A stretch of 64,000 bases of DNA from M0108 sp044228795 (GTDB taxonomy: Bacteria > Pseudomonadota > Gammaproteobacteria > Chromatiales > Chromatiaceae): assembly GCA_044228795.1 (NCBI GenBank), contig JBGAUE010000001.1:62001-126000 (forward strand), written 5' to 3'. The position numbers and the translations under genes are program-made. Position 1 is the stretch's first letter, and each line of letters starts with the position of its first letter. Positions 50,301-58,584 of this stretch are shown in pieces. The notes under the pieces are model-generated. The model was not told the DNA's origin. It did no database searches and saw only the letters and a program-made list of their open reading frames with translations.

Positions 50301-50670
50301 GGCGGTCGGCTTCATCGCCCTCGCGGGGGTCGCTGCTGAGTTCGGGGTCATCATGCTGCTCTACCTCGATAATGCCCTGAAGGCCTATCGGGAGCAGGGC
50401 CGTCTCAACGACGTCGCCAACCTCAAGGCCGCGATCATGGAGGGAGCGGTGCTGCGGGTGCGGCCCAAGGCGATGACGGTGGCCGTGATCATCGCCGGCC
50501 TCCTGCCCATCATGCTCGGCCACGGTACCGGCTCCGAGGTCATGCGCCGCATCGCCGCACCCATGGTCGGCGGCATGATTACGGCGCCGCTCTTGAGTCT
50601 GTTCGTGATTCCCGCCATATATCTGGTGTGGCGCCGCAGGGAATTGCCGTCAAAGGCCACGACAACCTAA
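47356..50670 (+). CDS. cusA: CusA-type RND heavy-metal efflux pump
   Basis: The 1104-residue inner-membrane protein has the RND repeat with 12 helices and two periplasmic domains. Typical HME signatures are TPLDAIPDLSDVQVIIRTNF, GMV-type GAMVDAAIVMIENAHK, FMPELDEGDLMYMPTTLPG and LIYLLGYNLSVAVAVGFIAL. It expels Cu(I)/Ag(I) (or similar) by proton exchange with CusB. The HME subtype is sure; the exact metal is inferred. Confidence 0.94.
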   Translation: MDKVIDWSIRNRFLVLLATALLTAWGLLALRQTPLDAIPDLSDVQVIIRTNFPGQSPRVVEDQLTYPIATTMLGVPGAQTVRGFSMFGDSFVYVIFKDGTDLYWARSRVLEYLNQTAALLPAGVTPRLGPDATGVGWVYSYALVDRTGGQDLAQLRSLQDWFLKFELQTVPGVAEVATVGGMVRQYQVVADPEKLRAYGIPLARLSAAIRDANQEVGGSVVELGEAEYMVRSRGYLQTLEDLETIPVDVTATGTPVLLRDLARVQVGPEMRRVVADLDGEGEVTGGIVVMRYGENALTTIAAVKQKLAELQQGLPAGVEIVPTYDRSALILRAVDNLKDKLIEEFIVVALVSLVFLFHLRSSLVAIVSLPLGVLAAFIIMRHQGINANIMSLGGIAIAIGAMVDAAIVMIENAHKHLERYHQAYGHAPRGNEHWQVIREAAAEVGPALFFSLLIITLSFVPVFTLEAQEGRLFAPLAYTKTFAMAAAAGLSVTLVPVLMGYFIRGRIPKEDRNPLNRLLIWAYRPLLRAVLAAPRATIAASVLIVLSLVVPLYGVAGLLEPLKWPVQALSLVDRGAASGPALARIAGWQQGLAERWRALTGGVPALARLSSGLGSEFMPELDEGDLMYMPTTLPGLSIGKAQELLQQTDRLIASVPEVERVFGKIGRADTATDPAPLTMVETVIQFKPRDQWRDGMTVERLIEELDATVRLPGVTNAWVMPIKTRIDMLATGIKTPVGIKVAGADLGEIERIGQELERVLRQVPGTASVFSERVAGGRYIEIRPDRVAAARVGLNIGDINQVVAAAVGGINITQTVEGLERYPVNLRFPREQRDDVQKLRELPLVTPTGAQVPLGQIATVEIVDGPPMLKSENARINGWTFVDIRGVDLGTYVAAAQAKVRKEVKLPPGYSIAWSGQYEYMLRAKERLNQVVPFTLVIIFVLLYLIFRRATEAWLVMFSLPFALVGGFWLIYLLGYNLSVAVAVGFIALAGVAAEFGVIMLLYLDNALKAYREQGRLNDVANLKAAIMEGAVLRVRPKAMTVAVIIAGLLPIMLGHGTGSEVMRRIAAPMVGGMITAPLLSLFVIPAIYLVWRRRELPSKATTT

Positions 50671-50759
50671 CCCCGGGGAAAAATTCACGCAGTCGCCAAT
50701 TTCTCGACACGTCACTGTAAGGAATCGCACCCAACCCCGACTACCACCCTGAGACCCTT

Positions 50760-50776
50760 GCCGCCTGACAGGCGGC
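50760..50776. other. Hairpin between cusA and the bufferin gene
   Basis: GCCGCCTG and CAGGCGGC form a stem at 50760-50776. No T run follows, so it may be a processing or leader hairpin rather than a terminator. Confidence 0.35.
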
Positions 50777-50845
50777 CGGGCCTCATCAATATCCAGGGGT
50801 GACCTCTTGTTACCCGTCCATACCAACCCAGACCGGAGTCAATCC

Positions 50846-51142
50846 ATGAACCAGAAATCCACCGCCGCCGCCCTTGCCCTCGCCCTCGGGACCGCTATGA
50901 CCGTCGCCGCCGCGCCCACAAGCGCGGCTGATGCCCCCGCCCTGGAAAAGTGTTTTGGTGTCGCCCTCAAGGCCAAGAACGACTGCCATTCCGGTCCAGG
51001 CACCTCCTGCGCCGGGACCTCCACCAAGGACTACCAAGGCAGTGCCTGGAAGTCGGTACCCAAGGGGAGTTGCGAGACGACCGCCTCACCCACCTCCCCG
51101 ACTGGCTTTGGCCAGCTCGCGGCCTTCAAGGAAAAGTCCTAA
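50846..51142 (+). CDS. Bufferin precursor BufA1 (DUF2282 RiPP)
   Basis: The 98-residue precursor has a signal peptide (about 1-28) and a conserved DUF2282 core with four Cys at 36, 47, 55 and 76, in EKCFGVALKAKNDCH, SCAGTSTKDYQG and VPKGSCE. In characterised bufferins an MNIO enzyme turns Cys into thiooxazoles that bind copper in the periplasm. The ATG at 50846 leads into the signal peptide. It heads the operon after cus, so copper stress is the likely inducer. Confidence 0.88.
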   Translation: MNQKSTAAALALALGTAMTVAAAPTSAADAPALEKCFGVALKAKNDCHSGPGTSCAGTSTKDYQGSAWKSVPKGSCETTASPTSPTGFGQLAAFKEKS

Positions 51143-51164
51143 GGTTCTTAGGAGAGAGCCAGCC

Positions 51165-52079
51165 GTGATCCCGCCACGCGACCCAATTCACCGGGCGCCG
51201 GCTGGCGCTCCCGGACTCGGGAACCACCCCAGCCTGCCCCGGCGGGCGGGCGTGGGCCTCAAGCCTGCCCATGTCGCCGCCATCCTGGAGGGTTCGCCTG
51301 ACATCGGGTTTTTCGAGGTCCATGCCGAGAATTATCTGGTGGCCGGCGGACCCATGCACGCCGACCTTACCCGCATCGCCGAGCGCTATCCGCTCTCGAT
51401 CCATGGGGTGGGGCTATCGATTGGCGGCGAGGATCCCCTTGACCTAGACCATCTGCGCGCCCTGCGCGGATTACTTGACCGCTACCAACCGGCGCAGTTT
51501 TCCGAACACCTGGCCTGGTCAAGCCACGGCGGCGTCTTTTGGAACGACCTCCTGCCGGTACCCTATGACCACGCCACCCTGAACCGGGTCTGCACCCATC
51601 TCGACCAGGTGCAAGACACCCTGGGCAGGCGCATCCTGCTGGAGAACCCAGCAACCTATGTCGAATTTGCCGGCTCTACCCTGAGCGAGGCTGAATTCAT
51701 GACCTCGATCCTGGCACGCACGGGCTGCGGCCTCCTGCTGGATGTCAACAACGCCTATGTGACCTGCACCAACCACGGGCGCGACGTACCGGCCTATCTC
51801 GCGGCGCTGCCGCTGGATCAGGTCGGCGAGGTTCACCTGGCCGGCTTTCATCGGGACACCGACAGCGTCGGCGATCCGCTGCTCATCGACAGTCACGGCA
51901 GTGCCGTGGACGCTACGGTCTGGGACCTCTACGCCTGGACTCTCGCCCGCATTGGCCCCCAGCCGACCCTGATCGAGTGGGACAACGAGGTCCCAGCCTT
52001 TGACCGGCTGGAGGCTGAGGCGCAACGCGCCGAGGGTCTCCTCGCGGGTCTGGATGGCCAGCGGCGGGGCGAGCCATGA
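51165..52079 (+). CDS. MNIO (DUF692) bufferin-modifying enzyme BufB
   Basis: The 304-residue TIM-barrel enzyme has the DUF692 iron-ligand regions FFEVHAENYL, SIHGVGLSIGG, FSEHLAW, ILLENPATYVEF, LLDVNNAYV, EVHLAGFH and IEWDNEVP. It should use its multi-iron centre and oxygen to modify the Cys of BufA. The start is GTG at 51165, with AGGAGA about 12 bases upstream; earlier in-frame starts would lie inside bufA. BufC follows with ATGA overlap. Confidence 0.9.
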   Translation: MIPPRDPIHRAPAGAPGLGNHPSLPRRAGVGLKPAHVAAILEGSPDIGFFEVHAENYLVAGGPMHADLTRIAERYPLSIHGVGLSIGGEDPLDLDHLRALRGLLDRYQPAQFSEHLAWSSHGGVFWNDLLPVPYDHATLNRVCTHLDQVQDTLGRRILLENPATYVEFAGSTLSEAEFMTSILARTGCGLLLDVNNAYVTCTNHGRDVPAYLAALPLDQVGEVHLAGFHRDTDSVGDPLLIDSHGSAVDATVWDLYAWTLARIGPQPTLIEWDNEVPAFDRLEAEAQRAEGLLAGLDGQRRGEP

Positions 52080-52867
52080 AGGGCCACGCGGCCTGGTGCG
52101 CCGCCCTACTGGATCCGGACCGGGATGTCCCCGCTGGACTCGTGACCTGGAATGGCTCCGATCCTGCCCAGCGCTTCGCTGTTTATCGTAACAATGTGAC
52201 CGTTTCGCTCATGGAGGCCCTGGCGGACAGCTTCCCGGTGTGCCAGGCCCTGGTCGGGGAGTTGTGCTTTCGCGATCTAGCCCGCGCCTTCGTGCGCTCT
52301 CAGCCACCCCGCGCACCGGTACTGGCGCACTATGGCCATGGGTTCGCGGAATTTGTTGCTGCCAGTAAGCTGGCGGCGTCATGGCCCTCCCTGCCCGATC
52401 TGGCGCGGCTGGAGTGGGCCTGCCTGGAGGCGCTCCATGCGGCCGATGCAGCACCCATTGACCCAGATATCCTGACTTCTGCCTTGGGACGGCCGGAGAC
52501 GCTGCCGTCGCTCAGGCTGGCGCTCCACCCGAGCTTCGTAACCCTGGGCTCGCCCTTTGCGGTGGTGTCCCTGTGGGCGGCCCAACAGGGTGATGGGGCA
52601 TCCTCGGTCCTAGACCCCAATACACCCGAGCACGCCTGGATCCTGCGCCGGGGCCGATCGGTGCAAGTCTTGCCGATGTCCGCCGGCGACTGCTGCTTCG
52701 TGCAGGCCTTGCAAATGGGCGCGACCCTGGGCGAGGCCGCGATCGCCGCCGAGGGTGAAGCCGGTGGGGATACGGGTGCGGATACGGCTTTCGACCTGAC
52801 CCGCTGTCTGACCGTCCTGCTGCGGGAACAGGCCCTAACCGGCGTAACCCTGACAACCCTGACCTGA
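52076..52867 (+). CDS. BufC partner protein (DUF2063, DNA-binding-like N-terminus)
   Basis: The 263-residue protein has the DUF2063 start (RFAVYRNNVTVSLMEALADS, FPVCQALVG, YGHGFAEFVA) that partners DUF692 enzymes. It is thought to help present the precursor to BufB. It overlaps bufB by 4 bases and precedes a truncated doxX. Confidence 0.88.
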   Translation: MKGHAAWCAALLDPDRDVPAGLVTWNGSDPAQRFAVYRNNVTVSLMEALADSFPVCQALVGELCFRDLARAFVRSQPPRAPVLAHYGHGFAEFVAASKLAASWPSLPDLARLEWACLEALHAADAAPIDPDILTSALGRPETLPSLRLALHPSFVTLGSPFAVVSLWAAQQGDGASSVLDPNTPEHAWILRRGRSVQVLPMSAGDCCFVQALQMGATLGEAAIAAEGEAGGDTGADTAFDLTRCLTVLLREQALTGVTLTTLT

Positions 52868-52877
52868 GGAGATTGCC

Positions 52878-53057
52878 ATGACCTCTGCCCCTGCCGCATT
52901 GCCGGGCGCATTCGCCGGACGACTCGCTGGCGGTGTCTCCGGCGTGATCCGGGTGCTGGAACGGATCCCCTACAGCCTGAGAGGATGGCGGGCTCAGCGC
53001 AGGGACGTTTGGGGCCCGATCCCCCGACCCCGGTTACACCCCGGCCCCTTATTCTGA
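52878..53057 (+). pseudogene. doxX of the bufferin operon, truncated
   Basis: ATG at 52878 follows GAGGAG. The first 35 codons give a normal DoxX start, ending in VIRVLERIPYSL, the usual lead into the first membrane helix. Then the sequence becomes WRAQRRDVWGPIPRPRL with no membrane helix and stops at 53057. The break is near 52980; the rest of doxX is missing. Confidence 0.75.
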
Positions 53058-53345
53058 GGTCAGGCTGGTCAGCCTGGCGATTTCGGGGCCATAAAGATAG
53101 ACCAACAGCATGCAGACCGGTACCAGCAGACCAAAGAGCCGCACCGGGTAACGAATGGCCGGCCGGGCCTGGCCGACCTCCAGAAATTCCTCGATGACCA
53201 TGCCGCCCTTCCAGGCTGTGATGAGGGCGACGATCAGGGTCAGTCCCAGCCCGGGGGATGCGCCGTCTCCGAGAGCGGCGCCAGTAAGGGTGAGGCTGAC
53301 CAGGACCAGCCAGGTCAGGACCAGGGCACGAAAGGAGGGGTTCAT
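53049..53345 (-). CDS. norF: NorF-like small membrane protein (cytochrome c oxidase subunit IV type), copy 2
   Basis: The 98-residue protein has three hydrophobic helices and the ALITAWKGGMVIEEFLEVGQA loop of COX IV/NorF-like proteins. It is 7 bases after norE copy 2. The tail of the truncated doxX overlaps its last codons from the other strand. It differs clearly in sequence from copy 1 at 10161-10433. Confidence 0.8.
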   Translation of the reverse strand: MNPSFRALVLTWLVLVSLTLTGAALGDGASPGLGLTLIVALITAWKGGMVIEEFLEVGQARPAIRYPVRLFGLLVPVCMLLVYLYGPEIARLTSLTSE

Positions 53346-53352
53346 GGGCGCC

Positions 53353-53967
53353 TCAGGGCAGGACGTAGAAGAGTGGGAAAATCATCAGCCAGATCAGGTC
53401 GGTGGCATGCCAATAGCTGGCGAAGGCCAGCATGCCCCGATGGTTGCTGGCCGAGTAGGCGCCGGTGCCGAGGCGGGCCAGAATCCAGGCCATGCCGAGC
53501 AGACCCCAGGTCACATGCACCAGGTGATTGAAGGTCAGGTAGTAATAGGCCAGTTGAAAGACATCACCCCCACCGTCCAAGCCCCGTGCCAGGTTCCAGC
53601 GGAATTCCAGGACCTTCATGAGCGGATAGCCCAGTGCCGTCAGCAGCGCCAGGAGCAGCCAGGTCAGGGAGGCGCGCCGACGATCGGCGCGAATGGCATG
53701 GAGGGCGCTGGCGACCATGAAACTACTGGTCAGCATCACCAGGGTGTTGACGACGCCAGCCAGGGTCCAAAGCTTGGCGGGGCCTTGATGAAAGGCCTCC
53801 GGATGATGGGCGCGGGCGATGAAATAGACGAAAAACATCAGGGCGAATTCGGTCATCTCCGCAAAGATGCCGACCCAGATGGCCTTGTTACCCGGTATGC
53901 CCTTGTCCCGGGACTCTGGGGAGGCCATTGTCGACAAGGCCTCCCCGGTGTCCTGACTAGCGGGCAT
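53353..53967 (-). CDS. norE: NorE-like cytochrome c oxidase subunit III family protein, copy 2
   Basis: The 204-residue protein has five membrane helices and COX III/NorE signatures (KAIWVGIFAEMTEFALMFFVYF, SYWHATDLIWLMIFPLFYVL, HLVHVTWGLLGM). It should support NOR. It overlaps the DUF2189 gene by 11 bases and lies beside nirS as the copy-1 pair lies beside nirC. Confidence 0.86.
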   Translation of the reverse strand: MPASQDTGEALSTMASPESRDKGIPGNKAIWVGIFAEMTEFALMFFVYFIARAHHPEAFHQGPAKLWTLAGVVNTLVMLTSSFMVASALHAIRADRRRASLTWLLLALLTALGYPLMKVLEFRWNLARGLDGGGDVFQLAYYYLTFNHLVHVTWGLLGMAWILARLGTGAYSASNHRGMLAFASYWHATDLIWLMIFPLFYVLP

Positions 53968-54826
53968 GGGGGTTCCCAGGGGTCTGAGGGTTTGTCCCGG
54001 CCGAGATCGGAGGATTTTGCCCCCTGGCTAGAGGAAAGACGATGCGGTAGAGGTGAAGGTGGGCGTAAGCCAATACCGGCAGGATCAGGACTAGCAGGGG
54101 CGGCAAGAGGAAGCCGGCCATGAGCCCCAGGATGAGGGTCAAGCCCCAGGCCAGGGCTGGCCCGGGGCTATGGAACATGGCCCGCACGCTGGCGTGGATG
54201 GCCGGGATGGGTTGGGCGCGGCCCTCGTAAAGCAGTGGGACGGCGAAGGCGGCGATGAGGTGGACGCCAGCGGCGAGGCCGGCCCCCATAAGGCTCGACC
54301 AGCGCACAAAGGTCCCGACTTTGGCCGCTGACCCGGTGACGCCCACGACTTGAGAGCCCTCTTCCAGCGAGGCGCCCGCACCCACCTGAAAGGCATAGAG
54401 GATGCCGGCGTCCGTGATCCAGACGATCAAGAGAAAGCAGCAGGCCCCCGCGAGTGCCCAGAATCCCGCGCCCACCTCCCGGTAACCGCCCCAGGCCAGG
54501 CCCAGTCCAGGCCGTTGACCCGCATCTCGCGACTTCAGCAAGGCCAACCAGGGTGGCAGCAGGAGGGGACCGATCAGGCAGAAACCGCCCGCCAGGATCA
54601 GCGCCAGAGCCGGGGCGCCGATGGCAAAGGGGATCAGCAGCAGTCCCGTGGTGATCAGGGCGAGGAGACAGCCGAGGATGAGGCTGGGTCCAGGCATGGC
54701 GCGCAGGTCGCTCCACCCGGAGCCCAACGCCCTGGGGATATCGGTAAAATGGCAAGGGGCAGGGGAGAGGTTGCTCACGGGATGGGTGTCGCTCGGGTTG
54801 GTATCCGGCCCTCTGAGTGCGGGCAA
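53957..54826 (-). CDS. DUF2189 integral membrane protein
   Basis: The 289-residue protein has about six membrane helices and the DUF2189 opening (IPRALGSGWSDLRAMPGPSLILGCLLAL reads helix one). Family members are often near nor or nos genes; function is not known. The listed start is TTG at 54826; GTG at 54778 is an alternative and neither has a good ribosome site. It is divergent from nirS across a perfect FNR/DNR box, which may serve both. Confidence 0.7.
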   Translation of the reverse strand: MPALRGPDTNPSDTHPVSNLSPAPCHFTDIPRALGSGWSDLRAMPGPSLILGCLLALITTGLLLIPFAIGAPALALILAGGFCLIGPLLLPPWLALLKSRDAGQRPGLGLAWGGYREVGAGFWALAGACCFLLIVWITDAGILYAFQVGAGASLEEGSQVVGVTGSAAKVGTFVRWSSLMGAGLAAGVHLIAAFAVPLLYEGRAQPIPAIHASVRAMFHSPGPALAWGLTLILGLMAGFLLPPLLVLILPVLAYAHLHLYRIVFPLARGQNPPISAGTNPQTPGNPHAR

Positions 54827-54912
54827 GGGACTGGGACAGAAAGTTGCACCCCAGCTTAGGGCGTGCCCTCCGGGTCGCCTTGATCCACCTCAAATTCACC
54901 CGCCAGAGCCGC

Positions 54913-54926
54913 TTGACATAAGTCAA
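54913..54926 (+). promoter_or_regulatory. FNR/DNR-type box upstream of nirS
   Basis: TTGACATAAGTCAA is a perfect TTGAC-N4-GTCAA palindrome, 88 bases before the nirS ATG and 87 bases before the divergent DUF2189 gene. Confidence 0.75.
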
Positions 54927-55013
54927 GGGCAAGTGGCTGGATTCTCCCTACTCTCCGTCCTGGCTGATACTCGGCCGGCCCACGATCCTCAATACCAAGC
55001 GGAGAGGCACTTC

Positions 55014-56762
55014 ATGAATTCGAAATTTTTGACGACCATTGGGCGCCATCGCGCCGGGGTATTTTTAGTCAGCGCCATGGCCCTGGCCGTGGGTCAGGCC
55101 CTAGCTGCGACCGATGCCGCACACCCGAATGCCAAGAGCCCCGAGATGTCCTACCAGGGGGCACCCGGGGCCATGGATCCCGCCGCTACGAAGGATCTCA
55201 TGGATGGCGAAGGACCCCCGATCACGAAGGCAGAATTTGACAAGGCCAAGGAGATTTTTTTCCAGCGTTGCGCCGGTTGCCACGGGGTGCTGCGCAAGGG
55301 CGCCACCGGCAAGCCTCTGACCACCGACAAGACCCGCGCCCTGGGCACGCCCTACCTCTCTGCCTTCATCAACATGGGCTCCCCCGCAGGCATGCCCAAC
55401 TGGGGCACCTCCGGGCAATTGAGCCCGGAAGAGGTGGACCTCATGGCCCGCTACCTGCAGCACGAGCCACCCCAACCGCCGGAGTGGGGTATGAAGGAGA
55501 TGAAGGCGAGCTGGAAGGTCCTGGTTCCGCCGGACAAGCGCCCTACCAAGCAGATGAACAAGCTCAACCTGAACAACCTCTTCTCCGTCACCCTGCGCGA
55601 TGCCGGACAGGTGGCCCTAGTGGATGGCGACACCAAGCAGATCGCCACCATCATCCCCACCGGCTACGCGGTACACATCTCACGGCTGTCAGCATCCGGG
55701 CGCTACCTCTACGTGATCGGGCGTGACGCCCGGGTCGACCAGATCGACCTGTGGATGGACCCGCCCCAGACCGTCGCCGAGATGAAGGTCGGACTCGAGG
55801 CGCGCTCGGTGGAGACCTCCAAATTCAAGGGGATGGAGGACAAATACGCCATCGCCGGCACCTACTGGCCGCCCCAGTTCGTGATCATGGATGGGGATAC
55901 CCTGGAGCCGCTCAAGATCGTCTCCACCCGCGGCATGACCGTGGACACCCAGGAGTACCACCCCGAGCCTCGCGTAGCGGCCATCGTCGCCTCCCACGAG
56001 CGCCCGGAGTTCATCGTCAACGTCAAGGAGACCGGCCACGTCCTCATGGTGGACTATGGCGACATCGACAACCTCAAGATCACCGATATCCCAGCCGCGC
56101 CCTTCCTGCATGACGGCGGCTGGGACTCCACCCTGCGCTACTTCATGACCGCGGCTAACAAGTCCAACAAGATCGTGGTGGTGGACTCCAAGGAGGATAA
56201 GCTGGCCGCCCTGGTGGATGTCGGCGCCATTCCCCACCCCGGGCGCGGGGCCAACTTCACCGACCCCAAGTTCGGGCCCGTGTGGGCGACCAGCGACCTG
56301 GGCGACGAGATGATCGCGGTGATCGGGACCGACCCGGCTGGGCACAAGGACAACGCCTGGAAGGTGGTGCGCAAGCTTAAGGGGCAGGGCGGCGGCTCCC
56401 TCTTCATCAAGACCCATCCCAAGTCCCAGCACCTCTATGTGGATACGGCCCTGAACCCGGATGCCAAGATGAGTCAGTCGGTGGCGGTCTTCGACATTGC
56501 CGACCTCGATAAAGGGTTCCAGGTCTTGCCCATCGCGGAATGGGCCGACCTGGGTGAGGGGTCCAAACGGGTGGTGCAGCCGGAATTCAATCAGGCGGGC
56601 GACGAGGTCTGGTTCTCGGTGTGGAACGGTAAGGATCAGAAATCGGCCTTGGTGATCGTGGACGACAAGACCTTGAAGCTCAAGAAGGTCATCAAGGACG
56701 ATCGCCTGGTGACCCCGACGGGCAAGTTCAATGTTTACAATACGGTTAACGACGTTTATTAA
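55014..56762 (+). CDS. nirS: Cytochrome cd1 nitrite reductase
   Basis: NirS reduces nitrite to NO in the periplasm. The 582-residue precursor has a signal peptide (about 1-32), a cytochrome c domain with CAGCH at 86-90 (QRCAGCHGVLRKGATGKPLTT) and Met ligand in GSPAGMPNWG, and an eight-bladed d1 propeller (YAVHISRLSASGRYLYVIGR, GTYWPPQFVIMDGDTL, EPRVAAIVASHERPEFIVNV, HKDNAWKVVRKLKG). The ATG at 55014 follows GGAGAG and starts the signal peptide; earlier in-frame ATGs are upstream of the FNR box. A terminator follows. Confidence 0.96.
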   Translation: MNSKFLTTIGRHRAGVFLVSAMALAVGQALAATDAAHPNAKSPEMSYQGAPGAMDPAATKDLMDGEGPPITKAEFDKAKEIFFQRCAGCHGVLRKGATGKPLTTDKTRALGTPYLSAFINMGSPAGMPNWGTSGQLSPEEVDLMARYLQHEPPQPPEWGMKEMKASWKVLVPPDKRPTKQMNKLNLNNLFSVTLRDAGQVALVDGDTKQIATIIPTGYAVHISRLSASGRYLYVIGRDARVDQIDLWMDPPQTVAEMKVGLEARSVETSKFKGMEDKYAIAGTYWPPQFVIMDGDTLEPLKIVSTRGMTVDTQEYHPEPRVAAIVASHERPEFIVNVKETGHVLMVDYGDIDNLKITDIPAAPFLHDGGWDSTLRYFMTAANKSNKIVVVDSKEDKLAALVDVGAIPHPGRGANFTDPKFGPVWATSDLGDEMIAVIGTDPAGHKDNAWKVVRKLKGQGGGSLFIKTHPKSQHLYVDTALNPDAKMSQSVAVFDIADLDKGFQVLPIAEWADLGEGSKRVVQPEFNQAGDEVWFSVWNGKDQKSALVIVDDKTLKLKKVIKDDRLVTPTGKFNVYNTVNDVY

Positions 56763-56859
56763 GCGCTGATCCGGCGTTAGCCGTTTGGGTATCTTTCCCG
56801 GCCTAGCCGGGATCGGAACCCTGCGCTAACCTGATGGGGCATGGAGGCCCCGCTACCTC

Positions 56860-56885
56860 AAATCGCCGCACGGGCGATTTTTTTT
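56860..56885 (+). terminator. Rho-independent terminator between nirS and nirN
   Basis: AAATCGCC (56860-56867) pairs with GGCGATTT (56873-56880) and five more T follow. It would end most nirS transcripts before nirN. A TCCCGGC/GCCGGGA hairpin (56796-56812) lies just before it. Confidence 0.85.
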
Positions 56886-56924
56886 GGGAATCACCCGGCA
56901 TCACCCTCCAGAGGTCAAGTTGCC

Positions 56925-58541
56925 ATGGCCATGCTCAGACTTCTCATGCTGTTGCCGCTGGCGATGGCACTCAACAACCCCCCCGCCTGGGCGGAGTCCA
57001 CCCCGCCGGTGCCGCCGGAGACGGGGTCCACCCCCACAGGGGAGAATTCACCCCGCGATGCCGGTACGCTTTATCTGCAAATCTGTGCCGAGTGCCATGG
57101 GGCCGATCGCCTGGGTATCACGGGGCCGCCCCTGATCCCGGAGAATTTCGGTCGTCTGAAACGCGAAGAGGCCAGCAAGCTGATCCTCGAGGGTCGGCCG
57201 GCAACCCAGATGCCCGCCTTTACGGGGCGTCTCTCCGAGGCCGAGGCCCAGTCCCTCGTGGATTTGGTGTTCACCCCGCCTGCCGAGACGCCTGACTGGG
57301 GACTGGAGCGCATTCGCGCCAGCCATCTGGCCCCGGTGGATCCCGCCACTCTGCCGGATCACCCCCTCCATAACGCCGATCCCCTGAACCTCTTCGTGGT
57401 GGTGGAGACCGGCGATCATCATGCCACCATTCTGGATGGCGACCGCCTGGAACCCCTCCATCGCTTCGCCACCCGCCGCGCCTTGCATGGCGGGCCTAAA
57501 TTTTCCCCTGACGGGCGCTTCGTCTATTTCGCCTCCCGTGACGGCTGGATCAGCAAATTCGATCTGCACAGTTTCCAGACCGTAGCCGAGATCCGCGCCG
57601 GTATCAATACCCGCAACCTGGCGGTGTCCGGGGATGGCCGCTATGTCGCCGTGGCCAACTACCTGCCGCACAACCTGGTGATCCTGGATGCCCGGGACCT
57701 GTTGCCCATCAAGCTGATCCCGGTTCAGGACGAAACGGGTAAGACCAGTCGGGTGAGCGCCGTCTATGCCGCCCCGCCCCGGCAGAGCTTTGTGGCCGCC
57801 CTGAAGGATATCCCGGAGGTCTGGGAGATCATGCTCGCGGATGATCCGTTGCCGGTCTATAACGGCCCCATGCACGATTACCGGATGGAGGAGGGAATCG
57901 CCCGGGAGCAAGGCACCTTCCCCGTGCGCCGGACCAAGCTTGATGGCTATCTGGACGATTTTTTCTTCAGTCAGAACTACCAGGTCCTGATCGGCGCCGC
58001 TCGGGATGGCAACAAGGGGCAGGCCATCAATCTCGACGTGCGTCAGCGCATCACGGAACTGGACCTGGATGGTATGCCGCATTTGAGTTCCGGCATCACC
58101 TGGGAGCGCGATGGCCATACCCTATTGGCAACCCCCCACCTGTCCAAACCCGAGGTCACTGTCATCGACCTGGGCACTTGGGAGACGGTGGCAAAAATAC
58201 CCACTCTGGGGCCAGGCTTCTTTGCCCGCAGCCATGAAAACAGCCCCTACGCCTGGGTGGACGTGTTTTCGGGGCCCAACAAGGATGCCCTGCATGTCAT
58301 CGACAAGCAGAGCCTGCAAATCGTGGCGACCCTACGTCCCGAACCCGGCAAGACGGCGGCCCATGTGGAATTTGACCGCTATGGCAAGTATGCCCTGGTG
58401 AGTATCTGGGAAGACGATGGCGCCCTGGTGGTCTACGACGCCCAGACCCTCAAAGAGATTAAGCGGTTGCCTATGTGCAAGCCTTCTGGCAAATACAATG
58501 TTTACAACAAGATCACGCGGTCTGAGGGGACGAGTCATTGA
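56925..58541 (+). CDS. nirN: Dihydro-heme d1 dehydrogenase NirN
   Basis: NirN makes the last double bond of heme d1 in the periplasm. The 538-residue precursor has a signal peptide, a c-heme domain with CAECH at 54-58, and a d1-type propeller (FSPDGRFVYFASRDGWISKF, YVAVANYLPHNLVILD, YALVSIWEDDGALVVYD). It resembles nirS but is shorter in the N-terminal domain. ATG at 56925 follows GAGG and the terminator, so the upstream ATG at 56841 is rejected. Confidence 0.9.
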   Translation: MAMLRLLMLLPLAMALNNPPAWAESTPPVPPETGSTPTGENSPRDAGTLYLQICAECHGADRLGITGPPLIPENFGRLKREEASKLILEGRPATQMPAFTGRLSEAEAQSLVDLVFTPPAETPDWGLERIRASHLAPVDPATLPDHPLHNADPLNLFVVVETGDHHATILDGDRLEPLHRFATRRALHGGPKFSPDGRFVYFASRDGWISKFDLHSFQTVAEIRAGINTRNLAVSGDGRYVAVANYLPHNLVILDARDLLPIKLIPVQDETGKTSRVSAVYAAPPRQSFVAALKDIPEVWEIMLADDPLPVYNGPMHDYRMEEGIAREQGTFPVRRTKLDGYLDDFFFSQNYQVLIGAARDGNKGQAINLDVRQRITELDLDGMPHLSSGITWERDGHTLLATPHLSKPEVTVIDLGTWETVAKIPTLGPGFFARSHENSPYAWVDVFSGPNKDALHVIDKQSLQIVATLRPEPGKTAAHVEFDRYGKYALVSIWEDDGALVVYDAQTLKEIKRLPMCKPSGKYNVYNKITRSEGTSH

Positions 58542-58544
58542 AGA

Positions 58545-58561
58545 CGGGGTGAGGCGCCCCG
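58545..58561 (+). other. GC hairpin after nirN
   Basis: CGGGG (58545-58549) and CCCCG (58557-58561) form a short stem just after the nirN stop. There is no T run, so termination here would be weak or Rho-dependent. Confidence 0.3.
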
Positions 58562-58584
58562 CAGGAACTCAGGCCCCCTTGCTT

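Noticed and set aside
54621..55013. Upstream extension of nirS
   Set aside because: It would put the FNR/DNR box and promoter inside the gene and precede the signal peptide by 131 unlikely residues.
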